DNA of 15,225 nt from Flavobacteriaceae bacterium (lineage in GTDB: Bacteria; Bacteroidota; Bacteroidia; Flavobacteriales; Flavobacteriaceae): the NCBI GenBank assembly GCA_002401385.1, contig NVSY01000028.1, positions 41,148-56,372 of the forward strand. Direction: 5' to 3'. The notes under the pieces were generated by a model that saw only the letters and a list, made by a program, of their open reading frames with translations, was not told where the DNA came from and did not search any database. Below, one piece after another: positions 5,771 through 12,993 of this stretch. The position numbers and the translations under genes were made by a program. Position 1 is the stretch's first letter. Each line of letters starts with the position of its first letter.

Positions 5771-8236
5771 AAAAAACACTGCATTCACCATAAACAGTTT
5801 CCCGTTTTCCCAAAACTGACGGAATAATGGATTGTTTACCATATATATAATCTGTCCGTTTCCAATAGGTTCCACTCCAAACAATAGGGAGTTTGGGATG
5901 TTTTTAACTGCTTTGTTTCCTGCAAAACCAATGTATTTAGAAGGCGTTTTATCAAAGTATCCAACATTGTATCCTTCAGACAGTAAGTTAAACGTATCTG
6001 CTCCTAATTTCAATGAAAAGTAATCGTTTCCGTAGCCAAAACCTAGTGGGTGTGTATTGTCTATAGTAGCTTTAAAAATGGCCCCTGTAATGGTTTCTGA
6101 AATTTCTTCACGCTCTATTTGATTATAGGGAGTAAGGTTGATACTATCTTTTTTTACAGCATTTTTCTTATTGCTTAAATTAAAAGCATCACTTGTTGCA
6201 AAAGGATTCAATGCAGTTCCAATAGTAATGAGTTTACCTCCATCGGAAACCCACGATTTTAACGTCTCTAAGGTAGTTTTTGCAAGTAAGCTACCGTAAT
6301 ATCCATTTGGTATAATTAGGACATCAAAATCTCTAAGACTTTTTGAATCCAATTGATTTCCTTTGATAATAGTTATAGGGTATTTTAATTGTTGTTCAAA
6401 AAAGTGCCAGATTTCTCCAAAACTTAAAGAAGAAGTTTCTTTTCCAGAAAGTAAGGCTATCTTTTTATTTCCTACTAAATGAATACTTTGCGAACCAAAA
6501 TCAGGTCCTTTTTGTACCAATCCTGAGTTTGTAGCGACGAGTTTTTTATTAAAACGAGTGCTCATAGATTTTAGGATCTTGTTAAAATCCTTAAGGTGTT
6601 TATTATCCCTTTTTAATAATAGTAATGTACCTTCTTTAAACAGTTTATCAGCAACTGTAATAGGCTTTGTAGTATACCTTACTTTTATGTTTTTAATCAA
6701 TAAAGCAGTCATGAATTCGGCATCAGAAACGTGATTCCATTTTGCGATGTACCCATAAGCATCCTCTTTAAAATCAGCATTGTTATCACTGGTTTTAAAC
6801 GCTTGTAAGTTTGCAATGTTAAAAGTTTTAGTACCCGCGATGGCTTCAACTCCATGTGCGTAGGGTAAACTCCAAGCAGTACTGTCATAAGTAACAGAAT
6901 CACTTAATTTTGATTCAGGCTCTAATAAAGCCTTTATCATATTTGTGTTTACTTGATTGACAGGTACAATTACATCGTCATTTTTTAAGGTATACTTAAT
7001 GTTTTTTTGTGAAGTATAATCAAATCCTTTTAGCGTACTAGTACTTCCGGTGTAACTCTTTATATTATGTATTGCTAGGAAGTCTACCAATCGGTTTACC
7101 TTGTCTTTATTTCCTTTTAAAATATAGCTATTATAGGTGCGTTGTTGATCTGGTTTAAAAAATTCTGCAAATTCTGTATTTAATCTTAGGGCGTGTTTGG
7201 CGCTCATTTCAACGGTAGAAATACCTGTTGCTGTATGATGTGCTACACGGTCTTTTAAAGTTAAAACAAAACCTTCGTCTGTCTGGACTCCTAATCCCGC
7301 TTTTCCGTGTCCTGCTTGTTCAAATGTCATTCCTACGGCCCCCATGAAAGTAGGGTAAGTGTCTCCATAACTTGGGTATAATAGGTCGAAAAACTGTTTG
7401 GTAAAGTACAACCAGCCATTTTGATCAAATTGTTTGGAATTGTTTGCTCCGATACAGTGTTGAAATTCTCGTTGCCAATCGGTGATGATTTCATGAAACG
7501 GTTCCGCAGCGGGTGCAAAATAGTAAGGTTCATTGAAGAATTGCTCATGAAAATCTACATGTACATGTGGCATCCATTGTAAATATACTTTTAATCGTTG
7601 TTGGGTTTCTATTTGTGTAGCCCATGCCCAATCTCTGTTTAAATCGAATAAATAATGGTTGGGTCTTCCGCTAGGCCAAGGTTCGTTGTGTTCTGTAGCT
7701 AGAGGGTCCGTATTATAAGGCGTGGTTTTTACTTGATTGTACCAGTTTACATAACGATCTCTTCCGTCTGGATTCAGACAAGGATCTAAAATTACCACGG
7801 TGTTTTTCAGTAATTCCTGTCTGTTTGTGATTAATTGATACGCGGTTTCCATGGCAGCTTCGGAACTAGATGCTTCGTTTCCATGGACATTGTAGCTCAT
7901 CCATACAATGGCGATTTCAGGAGTGGTAGTCGCCTTGTTTTGGCTGTTTAAAATATTGTTTTTTCGAATGTGTTCAATGTTTTTAATGTTCTCCTCACTA
8001 GAGATAATGGCGTAGGTCAATTCACGTATCTCTGTGGTTTCTCCATATTTCTTGTATAAAACAGCCGATGAATTGCTGTCTAAATAGTTAAAATAATCAA
8101 CTATTTTATGGTTGGAATGAAATTGACTCCCAATTTCATGTCCAAAATACTCCGAAGGACTTTTGATGGATTGGGCAGTGAGTACACTTACAACAGTAAG
8201 GGCCATAAATAAAATTAGGGATTGAATTCTAGTCAT
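5765..8236 (-). CDS. Secreted M14 family zinc carboxypeptidase with C-terminal GATase-like region
   Basis: The 823-residue protein is started at the ATG complementary to 8234-8236. A TTG seven codons upstream would place polar residues before the signal peptide. Residues 1-22 form a signal peptide (MTRIQSLILF then a hydrophobic core ending near TAQ), predicting export. The peptidase domain shows HGNE (His118, Glu121), NPDGRDR, the third-ligand region HVDFHEQ (about His230) and a probable catalytic Glu306 in TFEQAG. M14 enzymes are Zn2+-dependent carboxypeptidases. About residues 590-690 resemble a class I glutamine-amidotransferase-like fold (DVLIIPNGYYG, then GGKLITIG) without an obvious nucleophilic Cys, an architecture common in Bacteroidota M14 proteins. 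No type IX secretion C-terminal domain is evident. The gene diverges from the methyltransferase gene. Substrate unknown. Confidence 0.88.
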   Translation of the reverse strand: MTRIQSLILFMALTVVSVLTAQSIKSPSEYFGHEIGSQFHSNHKIVDYFNYLDSNSSAVLYKKYGETTEIRELTYAIISSEENIKNIEHIRKNNILNSQNKATTTPEIAIVWMSYNVHGNEASSSEAAMETAYQLITNRQELLKNTVVILDPCLNPDGRDRYVNWYNQVKTTPYNTDPLATEHNEPWPSGRPNHYLFDLNRDWAWATQIETQQRLKVYLQWMPHVHVDFHEQFFNEPYYFAPAAEPFHEIITDWQREFQHCIGANNSKQFDQNGWLYFTKQFFDLLYPSYGDTYPTFMGAVGMTFEQAGHGKAGLGVQTDEGFVLTLKDRVAHHTATGISTVEMSAKHALRLNTEFAEFFKPDQQRTYNSYILKGNKDKVNRLVDFLAIHNIKSYTGSTSTLKGFDYTSQKNIKYTLKNDDVIVPVNQVNTNMIKALLEPESKLSDSVTYDSTAWSLPYAHGVEAIAGTKTFNIANLQAFKTSDNNADFKEDAYGYIAKWNHVSDAEFMTALLIKNIKVRYTTKPITVADKLFKEGTLLLLKRDNKHLKDFNKILKSMSTRFNKKLVATNSGLVQKGPDFGSQSIHLVGNKKIALLSGKETSSLSFGEIWHFFEQQLKYPITIIKGNQLDSKSLRDFDVLIIPNGYYGSLLAKTTLETLKSWVSDGGKLITIGTALNPFATSDAFNLSNKKNAVKKDSINLTPYNQIEREEISETITGAIFKATIDNTHPLGFGYGNDYFSLKLGADTFNLLSEGYNVGYFDKTPSKYIGFAGNKAVKNIPNSLLFGVEPIGNGQIIYMVNNPLFRQFWENGKLFMVNAVFFK

Positions 8237-8254
8237 TTGTTCAGGTTTGAATGT

Positions 8255-8262
8255 CAAAAATA
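8255..8262 (-). promoter_or_regulatory. Putative -7 box TATTTTTG for the M14 peptidase gene
   Basis: Read on the minus strand, TATTTTTG matches TAnnTTTG exactly and ends 18 nt before the chosen ATG, implying a leader of roughly a dozen nucleotides. No clear TTG was found at -33, so support is moderate. It argues against using the upstream TTG at 8257 as the translation start. Confidence 0.45.
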
Positions 8263-8405
8263 AGGAATAATTTTTATAGAGAAGAGTGAAGAAAGCTTTT
8301 TATAGTATAATCTTATTTCCCAAAAAACTGTTAATACAATCCTCAAAACACCTTCCGTTTTTTAGTCATCAAAAAATCCCTTATTTTTATCGAAAATTAA
8401 AAAGA

Positions 8406-9053
8406 ATGGACACATCGGAAGGGCTTGTTAATTTACAAAAGCATTGGGATACCGCCTATAAAAAATGTCCTACGGAAAAACTAGGATGGTTTGAGGAAGT
8501 TCCTACATTAAGTTTGGAACTTATTGCGGATTGTAATTTAAAGAGCAAAGCAACGATATTTGTAGCAGGTGCTGGGTCGTCTACCTTAATAGATGCTTTG
8601 ATCGCGTTAAATTACACCACTTTAATAGCGAATGATATTTCTAGGGAAGCATTGGAGGGGATGGAAAAGCGTCTCTCTGAGTCGGATAAAAAAAAGCTTA
8701 CGTGTATTGTAGATGATTTAACAGCACCGAAGGTTTTAAATGATCTCCCTAATATAGATTTATGGGTTGATAGGGCAGTGGTTCATTTTTTCTTAAAAGA
8801 GAGCGAACAGGAATCCTATTTTAACCTAATAAAATCCAAGCTAAAAAAAGGAGGACTTGTCTTATTAGCTGCTTTTGCTTTAGATGGCGCTAAAAAATGT
8901 TGTGGTTTGGAGGTTTTTAGATACAATACACAAATGTTTCAAGACAGGCTAGGCGATGATTTTGAATTAGTAAAGGCACAAGACCATACTTATATGAATC
9001 CATTTGGAGATTCACGCCCATATATTTACACTTTGTTTCAACGAAAAGAATAA
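8406..9053 (+). CDS. Class I SAM-dependent methyltransferase (215 aa)
   Basis: This is a small Rossmann-fold methyltransferase. Visible features are the N-terminal HWDTAYKKCPTEKLGWFEE segment, glycine-rich motif I FVAGAGSS (52-59), the acidic SAM-ribose position Asp77 in NDIS, LWVDRAVVHFF (119-129) as motif IV, and KKGGLVLLAAFALDG followed by a CCGLEVFRYN block. The pattern resembles a widespread uncharacterised family whose members begin HW--Y and contain 'DRAV-HFL' and 'CSGL-V-RY'. No substrate can be assigned. I prefer ATG 8406. The frame extends upstream to a GTG at 8286, but those 40 residues are basic, AT-driven and unlike the family. bshC starts 6 nt after the stop, so the two are surely cotranscribed. 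The link may be operonic convenience or a role in thiol chemistry. Confidence 0.82.
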   Translation: MDTSEGLVNLQKHWDTAYKKCPTEKLGWFEEVPTLSLELIADCNLKSKATIFVAGAGSSTLIDALIALNYTTLIANDISREALEGMEKRLSESDKKKLTCIVDDLTAPKVLNDLPNIDLWVDRAVVHFFLKESEQESYFNLIKSKLKKGGLVLLAAFALDGAKKCCGLEVFRYNTQMFQDRLGDDFELVKAQDHTYMNPFGDSRPYIYTLFQRKE

Positions 9054-9059
9054 ACTTGA

Positions 9060-10667
9060 ATGAGTACACAAACGATAGATTATAAAGATACCGGTTATTT
9101 CTCTGAGATAATTTGTGATTACCTGGCAACCGATACCGCGCTGGATCCTTTTTATGGAAATTTCCCAGACATGAAAGGTTTTAAAGCACAACTGGCATTA
9201 AAAGAGGCATCTTTTACGCAAGAAAATAGAAATACACTTTTTACTGCATTGGATTTCCAATATGCAGGAATTAAGAAAAGTGATTTAACAGGTCAGAATA
9301 TTTCCTTGTTACATGACGAGAAAACCTTTACCATTACCACGGGGCATCAATTAAATATTTTTACGGGACCTTTGTACTTTTTATATAAAATAGTGTCTGT
9401 TATCAATTTAACAGCTCAATTAAAAAAGGAATTCCCCAATTATAATTTTGTGCCTGTCTATTGGATGGCTACAGAGGATCATGACTTTGAAGAAATTAAT
9501 TATTTTAAATTAAAAGGAAAAAAGGTACAATGGAACAGGGCCTCTTCTGGGGCTGTGGGGCATTTAAAAACTTCGGGTTTTGAGGCTGTATTTGAACAGT
9601 TTTCTACCCTAATTGGAACCAGTAAGAAAGCCAATGAACTAAAGGATTTGTTTAAAAAATCATATTTGGAACACGACACTTTAACGGCCGCATCTCGCTA
9701 TTTAGTCAATGAAATATTTGGAGAAAAAGGTTTGGTGATTGTAGATGGGGACGATGTGTTATTAAAGGCTGTATTAAGTCCTTATGTGAAAGAAGATTTG
9801 TTTAAAAACACTAGTTTTAATGAGGTTTCTAAGAGCATACAAGAGTTGACAAATTTGGGTAAGAATTATAAAATTCAGGTAAACCCACGAGAGATAAACC
9901 TGTTTTATTTGAAAGAGGGTATTAGAGAGCGAATTATAGAAAAGGACAATCAGTTTATTATTAATAATACGGACATCGTTTTTTCTAAAGAGGCTATTTT
10001 AGTGGAATTAGAAAAACATCCGGAACGTTTTAGTCCCAATGTTATTATGCGTCCCTTGTTTCAAGAGCTGATCTTACCAAACCTATGCTATGTTGGTGGA
10101 GCAGGAGAGATTGCCTATTGGTTTGAGTTAAAACGCTATTTTGATTCGGTACAGGTGCCGTTTCCTATTTTATTATTGCGTAATTCTGCCTTGCTTATAA
10201 ACAAGAAACAATTGGAGAAATCTAAGAAACTAGGCTTGGATTTGGTGGATTTATTTAAAAATCAACAGCAATTAATTATAGATAAGGTAAAAGAAAAATC
10301 TACTATTAAAATTGATTTCTCAGCGCAGAGAGCAGTATTGAGAGCTCAATTCGAAGGTTTAAAGAAATTGGCACTACAAACCGATAAATCATTTTTGGGC
10401 GCAGTAAACGCACAAGAGAAAAAGCAGTTGAATGGACTTGATGTTTTAGAGAAACGTCTGTTAAAAGCGCAGAAAAGGACCTTATATGATATGGTGTCAC
10501 GTATTCAGTTGTTGCAAGATGAGTTGTTTCCAAATAATAGCCTGGAGGAACGTAGTCGTAATTTTTCAGAGTATTATGAGCAATATGGAACGGAATTGTA
10601 TGCCCTATTGTTTGCTGCATTAGATCCGTTAAAATTGAAGTTTACCATCGTGGAGATGCCAGCATAA
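9060..10667 (+). CDS. bshC: Putative cysteine ligase BshC (bacillithiol biosynthesis)
   Basis: The 535 residues match BshC, which is assigned to the last step of bacillithiol synthesis, adding cysteine to glucosaminyl-malate. Diagnostic blocks are TTGHQLNIFTGPLYFLYKI at about 93-111, PVYWMATEDHDFEEIN at 132-147, and a C-terminal lysine-rich helical segment (about 390-480) corresponding to the family coiled coil. The length is normal and the frame intact. Bacillithiol is the low-molecular-weight thiol of many Firmicutes and Bacteroidota. The other pathway genes (bshA, bshB) are not in the window, which is usual because they are often unlinked. The gene is directly downstream of the methyltransferase and ends just before a hairpin terminator. 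Confidence 0.95.
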   Translation: MSTQTIDYKDTGYFSEIICDYLATDTALDPFYGNFPDMKGFKAQLALKEASFTQENRNTLFTALDFQYAGIKKSDLTGQNISLLHDEKTFTITTGHQLNIFTGPLYFLYKIVSVINLTAQLKKEFPNYNFVPVYWMATEDHDFEEINYFKLKGKKVQWNRASSGAVGHLKTSGFEAVFEQFSTLIGTSKKANELKDLFKKSYLEHDTLTAASRYLVNEIFGEKGLVIVDGDDVLLKAVLSPYVKEDLFKNTSFNEVSKSIQELTNLGKNYKIQVNPREINLFYLKEGIRERIIEKDNQFIINNTDIVFSKEAILVELEKHPERFSPNVIMRPLFQELILPNLCYVGGAGEIAYWFELKRYFDSVQVPFPILLLRNSALLINKKQLEKSKKLGLDLVDLFKNQQQLIIDKVKEKSTIKIDFSAQRAVLRAQFEGLKKLALQTDKSFLGAVNAQEKKQLNGLDVLEKRLLKAQKRTLYDMVSRIQLLQDELFPNNSLEERSRNFSEYYEQYGTELYALLFAALDPLKLKFTIVEMPA

Positions 10668-10676
10668 AGCACAAAA

Positions 10677-10705
10677 AAAAGCGCCTAATTCAAAAAAGCG
10701 CTTTT
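10677..10705 (+). terminator. Probable terminator after bshC
   Basis: AAAAGCGC (10677-10684) pairs with GCGCTTTT (10698-10705) around a 13-nt loop, 9 nt after the stop codon. The T-tract is only four bases long and the loop is large, so it is probably moderate in strength. Confidence 0.6.
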
Positions 10706-10730
10706 AACATTAACTCAATTAATCTTACAA

Positions 10731-10796
10731 ATGAAAACAAAGCTAACTACTTCTTTGTTTCGTTTAGTATATGTTCAAATCTTATGCCACATATAA
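10731..10796 (+). other. 21-codon ORF with secretory-like N-terminus, possible gene remnant
   Basis: ATG at 10731 opens a frame encoding MKTKLTTSLFRLVYVQILCH plus one residue, then TAA. The upstream sequence, with TTAACTCAATTAATC before ACAAATG, resembles leaders of flavobacterial secreted or TonB-receptor genes, and MKTK followed by hydrophobic residues resembles a signal peptide start. The frame ends before a mature domain. It could be a decayed gene start, a leader peptide, or chance. Expression is not supported, because a terminator lies directly upstream. Confidence 0.2.
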
Positions 10797-11112
10797 TATA
10801 AAATTGTTAAAGATCTGTTAATGGAGTTTAAGTAGGCTATTCACGGTGTGAAGTGTTGTTTTTACAGAGTGAAATTGCACTTCTGTGTTTTTGACTATCC
10901 GCCAAAATGGGGGCGTTCGAGTCAGTCCTCCTTGTGGTGGTAGATTGTCATCTTCGAGGCTTCCGAGGCAGGGTTAAAGGTGTGCGATAGGTTAAAGTTG
11001 TTATTGTACGTAGAAATGATGATGTAGGAAATATCGATATAATTTTCTGTTGATTTATTCTTTGAAAAACCAACAAAAGAACACTGCTATTGACGTAATT
11101 TCATTCTGTATG

Positions 11113-11147
11113 TTCATCACGAGGAGGTACGACGTGGTAATCTCATA
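11113..11147 (+). repeat. Sequence resembling a dispersed Bacteroidota intergenic repeat
   Basis: CATCACGAGGAGGTACGACG followed by TGGTAATCTCAT resembles an interspersed motif common between flavobacterial genes (consensus roughly CATTGCGAGGAGGNACGACG then NNGCAATCTC). Only one orientation is present here and no paired inverted copy was found. Assignment is from memory of similar sequences. Confidence 0.4.
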
Positions 11148-11323
11148 GTCGTTTTTGGATTAAGCTTTGAGGGTTTTATTTTAGGGGTGTTCGTGAGTTA
11201 CTCCGCAGTTGCTTCTCCAAAACCAGCTATGCTGTCTCATGAATTCCAATTTATTAAATAAAAGAGAGATGAATAAAAACGAACCAAAAAAGGAGACTTT
11301 TATGAGGTGTTTTTTAAGACGGC

Positions 11324-11510
11324 TAATACCAAATACATTTCCAAAGGGCAGTTTATAAATGGAATTATTTTTTGTTTTAGCTAGGCGAAAAATCTAAGGA
11401 TAGTGATAGCTATCGTTCTGTTTTGTAACAACGATAAAAAGTAAAATACTTGTGCCCAACTTGATTGGGTAAACTATTTATATCGGTTATTGGGGTTGTA
11501 TTTGGTGTAA
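11324..11510. mobile_element. MITE-like 187-bp element with terminal inverted repeats
   Basis: TAATACCAAATACA (11324-11337) and TGTATTTGGTGTAA (11497-11510) are inverted repeats that match at 12 of 14 positions, with a perfect 10-bp core (11328-11337 and 11497-11506). The interior has no ORF but several short dyads: palindrome GATAGCTATC (11405-11414), AAGTA/TACTT, and CCCAA/TTGGG (11455-11459, 11465-11469). Size, termini and lack of coding capacity fit a non-autonomous miniature element. No target-site duplication was recognised at the edges, so the boundaries are approximate. Confidence 0.45.
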
Positions 11511-11717
11511 CACCTACTTAAAAACCATATCCAAAACTGCGCGTCGCTCCTAAGGTCACTCTTGTTCTCGTAGCTTTTTGAACATATATACTGCATAAAA
11601 GACAGGCTTCGAATTGAAATTGTCAATAGTACAAAGGTTATATTTTCAATTCCTTTAATAGTACTCTGAACGTCATCACCGCCACTATTTTTAAAAAAGC
11701 GATACTGTTTTACAAAA

Positions 11718-11758
11718 AAAAAGAATGCATTCGATTTTAAATCAAATGCATTCTTTTT
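11718..11758. terminator. Strong bidirectional terminator between the spacer and lipA
   Basis: A 20-bp stem with one mismatch (11718-11737 against 11739-11758) is flanked by an A run on the left and a T run on the right, so it gives a U-tract on both strands. It lies 20 nt past the lipA stop in lipA's direction and probably ends lipA transcription. The arms centre on AAGAATGCATT. Confidence 0.85.
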
Positions 11759-11778
11759 AATATTTTAAAAGAAAAATT

Positions 11779-12651
11779 TTAAGCTAAGTGCTTATGTGCT
11801 TTGTAAGAAGAGCGTACTAATGCACCACTTTCTACATGTCTAAAACCAAGTTCTTTTCCTATGATTTCATATTTTTTAAATTGCTCAGGAGTAATAAATT
11901 CTACCACTGGTAAATGCTTTTTTGAAGGCTGTAAGTATTGTCCTATAGTCACAACATCAACTTTTGCATTTTTTAAATCGTTCAAGGTTTCAATAACTTC
12001 GGCTTCTGTTTCTCCTAGGCCTAGCATAATACCAGATTTTGTTCTTGGCTGTCCTTGTTCCTTCATGTATTTTAAAACGGCCAAACTACGGTCGTATTTC
12101 GCTTGAATACGAACCTCTCGGGTCAAGCGACGGACGGTTTCTAAATTGTGAGAAATTATTTCCGGCTTCACCGCTAAAATACGGTCTATATTGGTTTCGT
12201 TTCCTTGGAAATCAGGAATCAATGTTTCTAAAGTAGTACTTGGATTGGTTCTGCGTATGGCTTGAATGGTTTCTGCCCATATAATAGATCCTCCGTCCTT
12301 AATGTCATCTCTATCTACCGAAGTGATGACGGCATGTTTAATTTTCATTAATTTGATAGAGCGTGCTACCTTTTCAGGTTCTTCCCAATCCACGGTTTCT
12401 GGACGACCAGTGAGTACTCCACAAAATCCACAAGATCTGGTGCAAATGTTTCCTAAAATCATAAAAGTTGCCGTCCCTTCTGTCCAGCATTCTCCCATGT
12501 TTGGACAGCTTCCGCTAGTACAAATGGTGTTTAATTTATATTTATCTACGACAGCACGTAGTTCGGTATATTTTTTTCCTATAGGTAGTTTTACTCGCAG
12601 CCATTTAGGCTTTTTCTCTCTACCAGGTATTATAACAGATTCGTTAGACAT
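11779..12651 (-). CDS. lipA: Lipoyl synthase (radical SAM)
   Basis: LipA inserts two sulfur atoms at C6 and C8 of protein-bound octanoyl groups, producing lipoyl cofactor for pyruvate and 2-oxoglutarate dehydrogenases and the glycine cleavage system. The 290 residues contain both iron-sulfur cluster motifs: the auxiliary CX4CX5C (Cys44, Cys49, Cys55) and radical-SAM CX3CX2C (Cys70, Cys74, Cys77 in CTRSCGFC). The C-terminal RSSYKA supplies the conserved serine ligand region. The length is normal. The start codon is 17 nt from a -7 box match, so the gene probably has its own promoter and short leader. It is followed by a strong terminator, making it a monocistronic unit downstream of the sigma factor gene. 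Confidence 0.97.
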   Translation of the reverse strand: MSNESVIIPGREKKPKWLRVKLPIGKKYTELRAVVDKYKLNTICTSGSCPNMGECWTEGTATFMILGNICTRSCGFCGVLTGRPETVDWEEPEKVARSIKLMKIKHAVITSVDRDDIKDGGSIIWAETIQAIRRTNPSTTLETLIPDFQGNETNIDRILAVKPEIISHNLETVRRLTREVRIQAKYDRSLAVLKYMKEQGQPRTKSGIMLGLGETEAEVIETLNDLKNAKVDVVTIGQYLQPSKKHLPVVEFITPEQFKKYEIIGKELGFRHVESGALVRSSYKAHKHLA

Positions 12652-12668
12652 ATCTTCAAAATTGACTG

Positions 12669-12676
12669 CAAAATTA
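12669..12676 (-). promoter_or_regulatory. Putative -7 box TAATTTTG for lipA
   Basis: On the minus strand TAATTTTG matches TAnnTTTG exactly and ends 17 nt before the lipA ATG. No TTG at the -33 position was recognised. The imperfect palindrome at 12695-12716 overlaps where the -33 contacts would fall. Confidence 0.5.
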
Positions 12677-12966
12677 CAAAGAAAATATTTAAAAAACTGT
12701 CCTTAAAGGTACAGTTGTAAAAAGAGATGTCTTTTAGGCAAAGTAGTGGCTTTTAATAGGATAAAACACAGCGCTAAATTGGCAGTCTTTTGGAAGGTTT
12801 GTTATGGCTTTGTGATAAAGTATGGTTGTTTTTACAAGATAATTGTCAATGTATTAACCTAAGAGCACTTAATCCTTAAGAAGGGTGATTTCGTACGAAG
12901 GAGAGAAATGGAGAGTGCTGTTGATGGTTTTATGCCGTAGTGTATTTGAAAAGAGATGAATAGTGT

Positions 12967-12986
12967 GCTATTTAATAGCTTTTTTT
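12967..12986 (+). terminator. Plus-strand hairpin with T7 tract and no plus-strand gene upstream
   Basis: GCTAT/ATAGC (12967-12979, 3-nt loop) is followed by seven T's on the plus strand only. The sigma factor gene ends 8 nt further right on the opposite strand. On the minus strand no U-tract follows, so it is not an orthodox terminator for the sigma gene. The stem is short. Confidence 0.35.
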
Positions 12987-12993
12987 AGAAGAG

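Larger units (their letters stand above)
10706..11717. other. ORF-poor spacer between convergent bshC and lipA
   Basis: No frame longer than about 30 codons has a plausible start and composition in this kilobase. It contains a 21-codon ORF (10731-10796), a GC-richer patch at about 10895-10975 with near-duplicate TTCGAGGC/TTCCGAGGC, a dispersed-repeat-like sequence near 11113-11147, and a MITE-like element at 11324-11510. A perfect 9-bp inverted repeat, GAATTGAAA (11611-11619) with TTTCAATTC (11644-11652), lies near the right end. No tRNA, rRNA, or recognisable SRP, tmRNA or RNase P core was seen. The overall look is of accumulated repeats and gene remnants. Confidence 0.7.
12652..12993. other. 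Intergenic region between sigma factor gene and lipA (342 bp)
   Basis: No ORF above about 15 codons with a credible start was found. The region carries the lipA promoter match, an imperfect inverted repeat at 12695-12716 (AACTGT with ACAGTT, one bulge) 20 nt upstream of that box, and a plus-strand hairpin with T-tract at 12967-12986. The inverted repeat is a candidate operator for lipA. Confidence 0.6.

Noticed and set aside
5624..5827. Plus-strand frame through the 51-bp repeats encoding HPDSWFLC repeats
   Set aside because: It is translation of tandem repeats running antisense into the peptidase gene; no start signal or family match.
8237..8257. TTG-started 7-residue extension of the M14 peptidase
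   Set aside because: It would place polar residues ahead of the signal peptide and the start would overlap the -7 box match at 8255-8262.
8286..8405. GTG-started 40-residue extension of the methyltransferase
   Set aside because: The extra residues do not fit the family N-terminus; ATG 8406 lies directly before the conserved region and leaves room for a promoter.
11269..11358. 29-codon plus-strand ORF reading into the left end of the MITE-like element
   Set aside because: It is short, has no promoter match and its end is formed by the repeat element; chance is the simplest explanation.
10706..11717. Hidden tRNA or known structural RNA in the long spacer
   Set aside because: No cloverleaf, SRP core, tmRNA ends or RNase P core motif could be recognised by eye; a covariance-model search would be decisive.
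12266..12706. Plus-strand 146-codon frame opposite lipA
   Set aside because: It is antisense to the conserved iron-sulfur cluster region of lipA and resembles no protein family.
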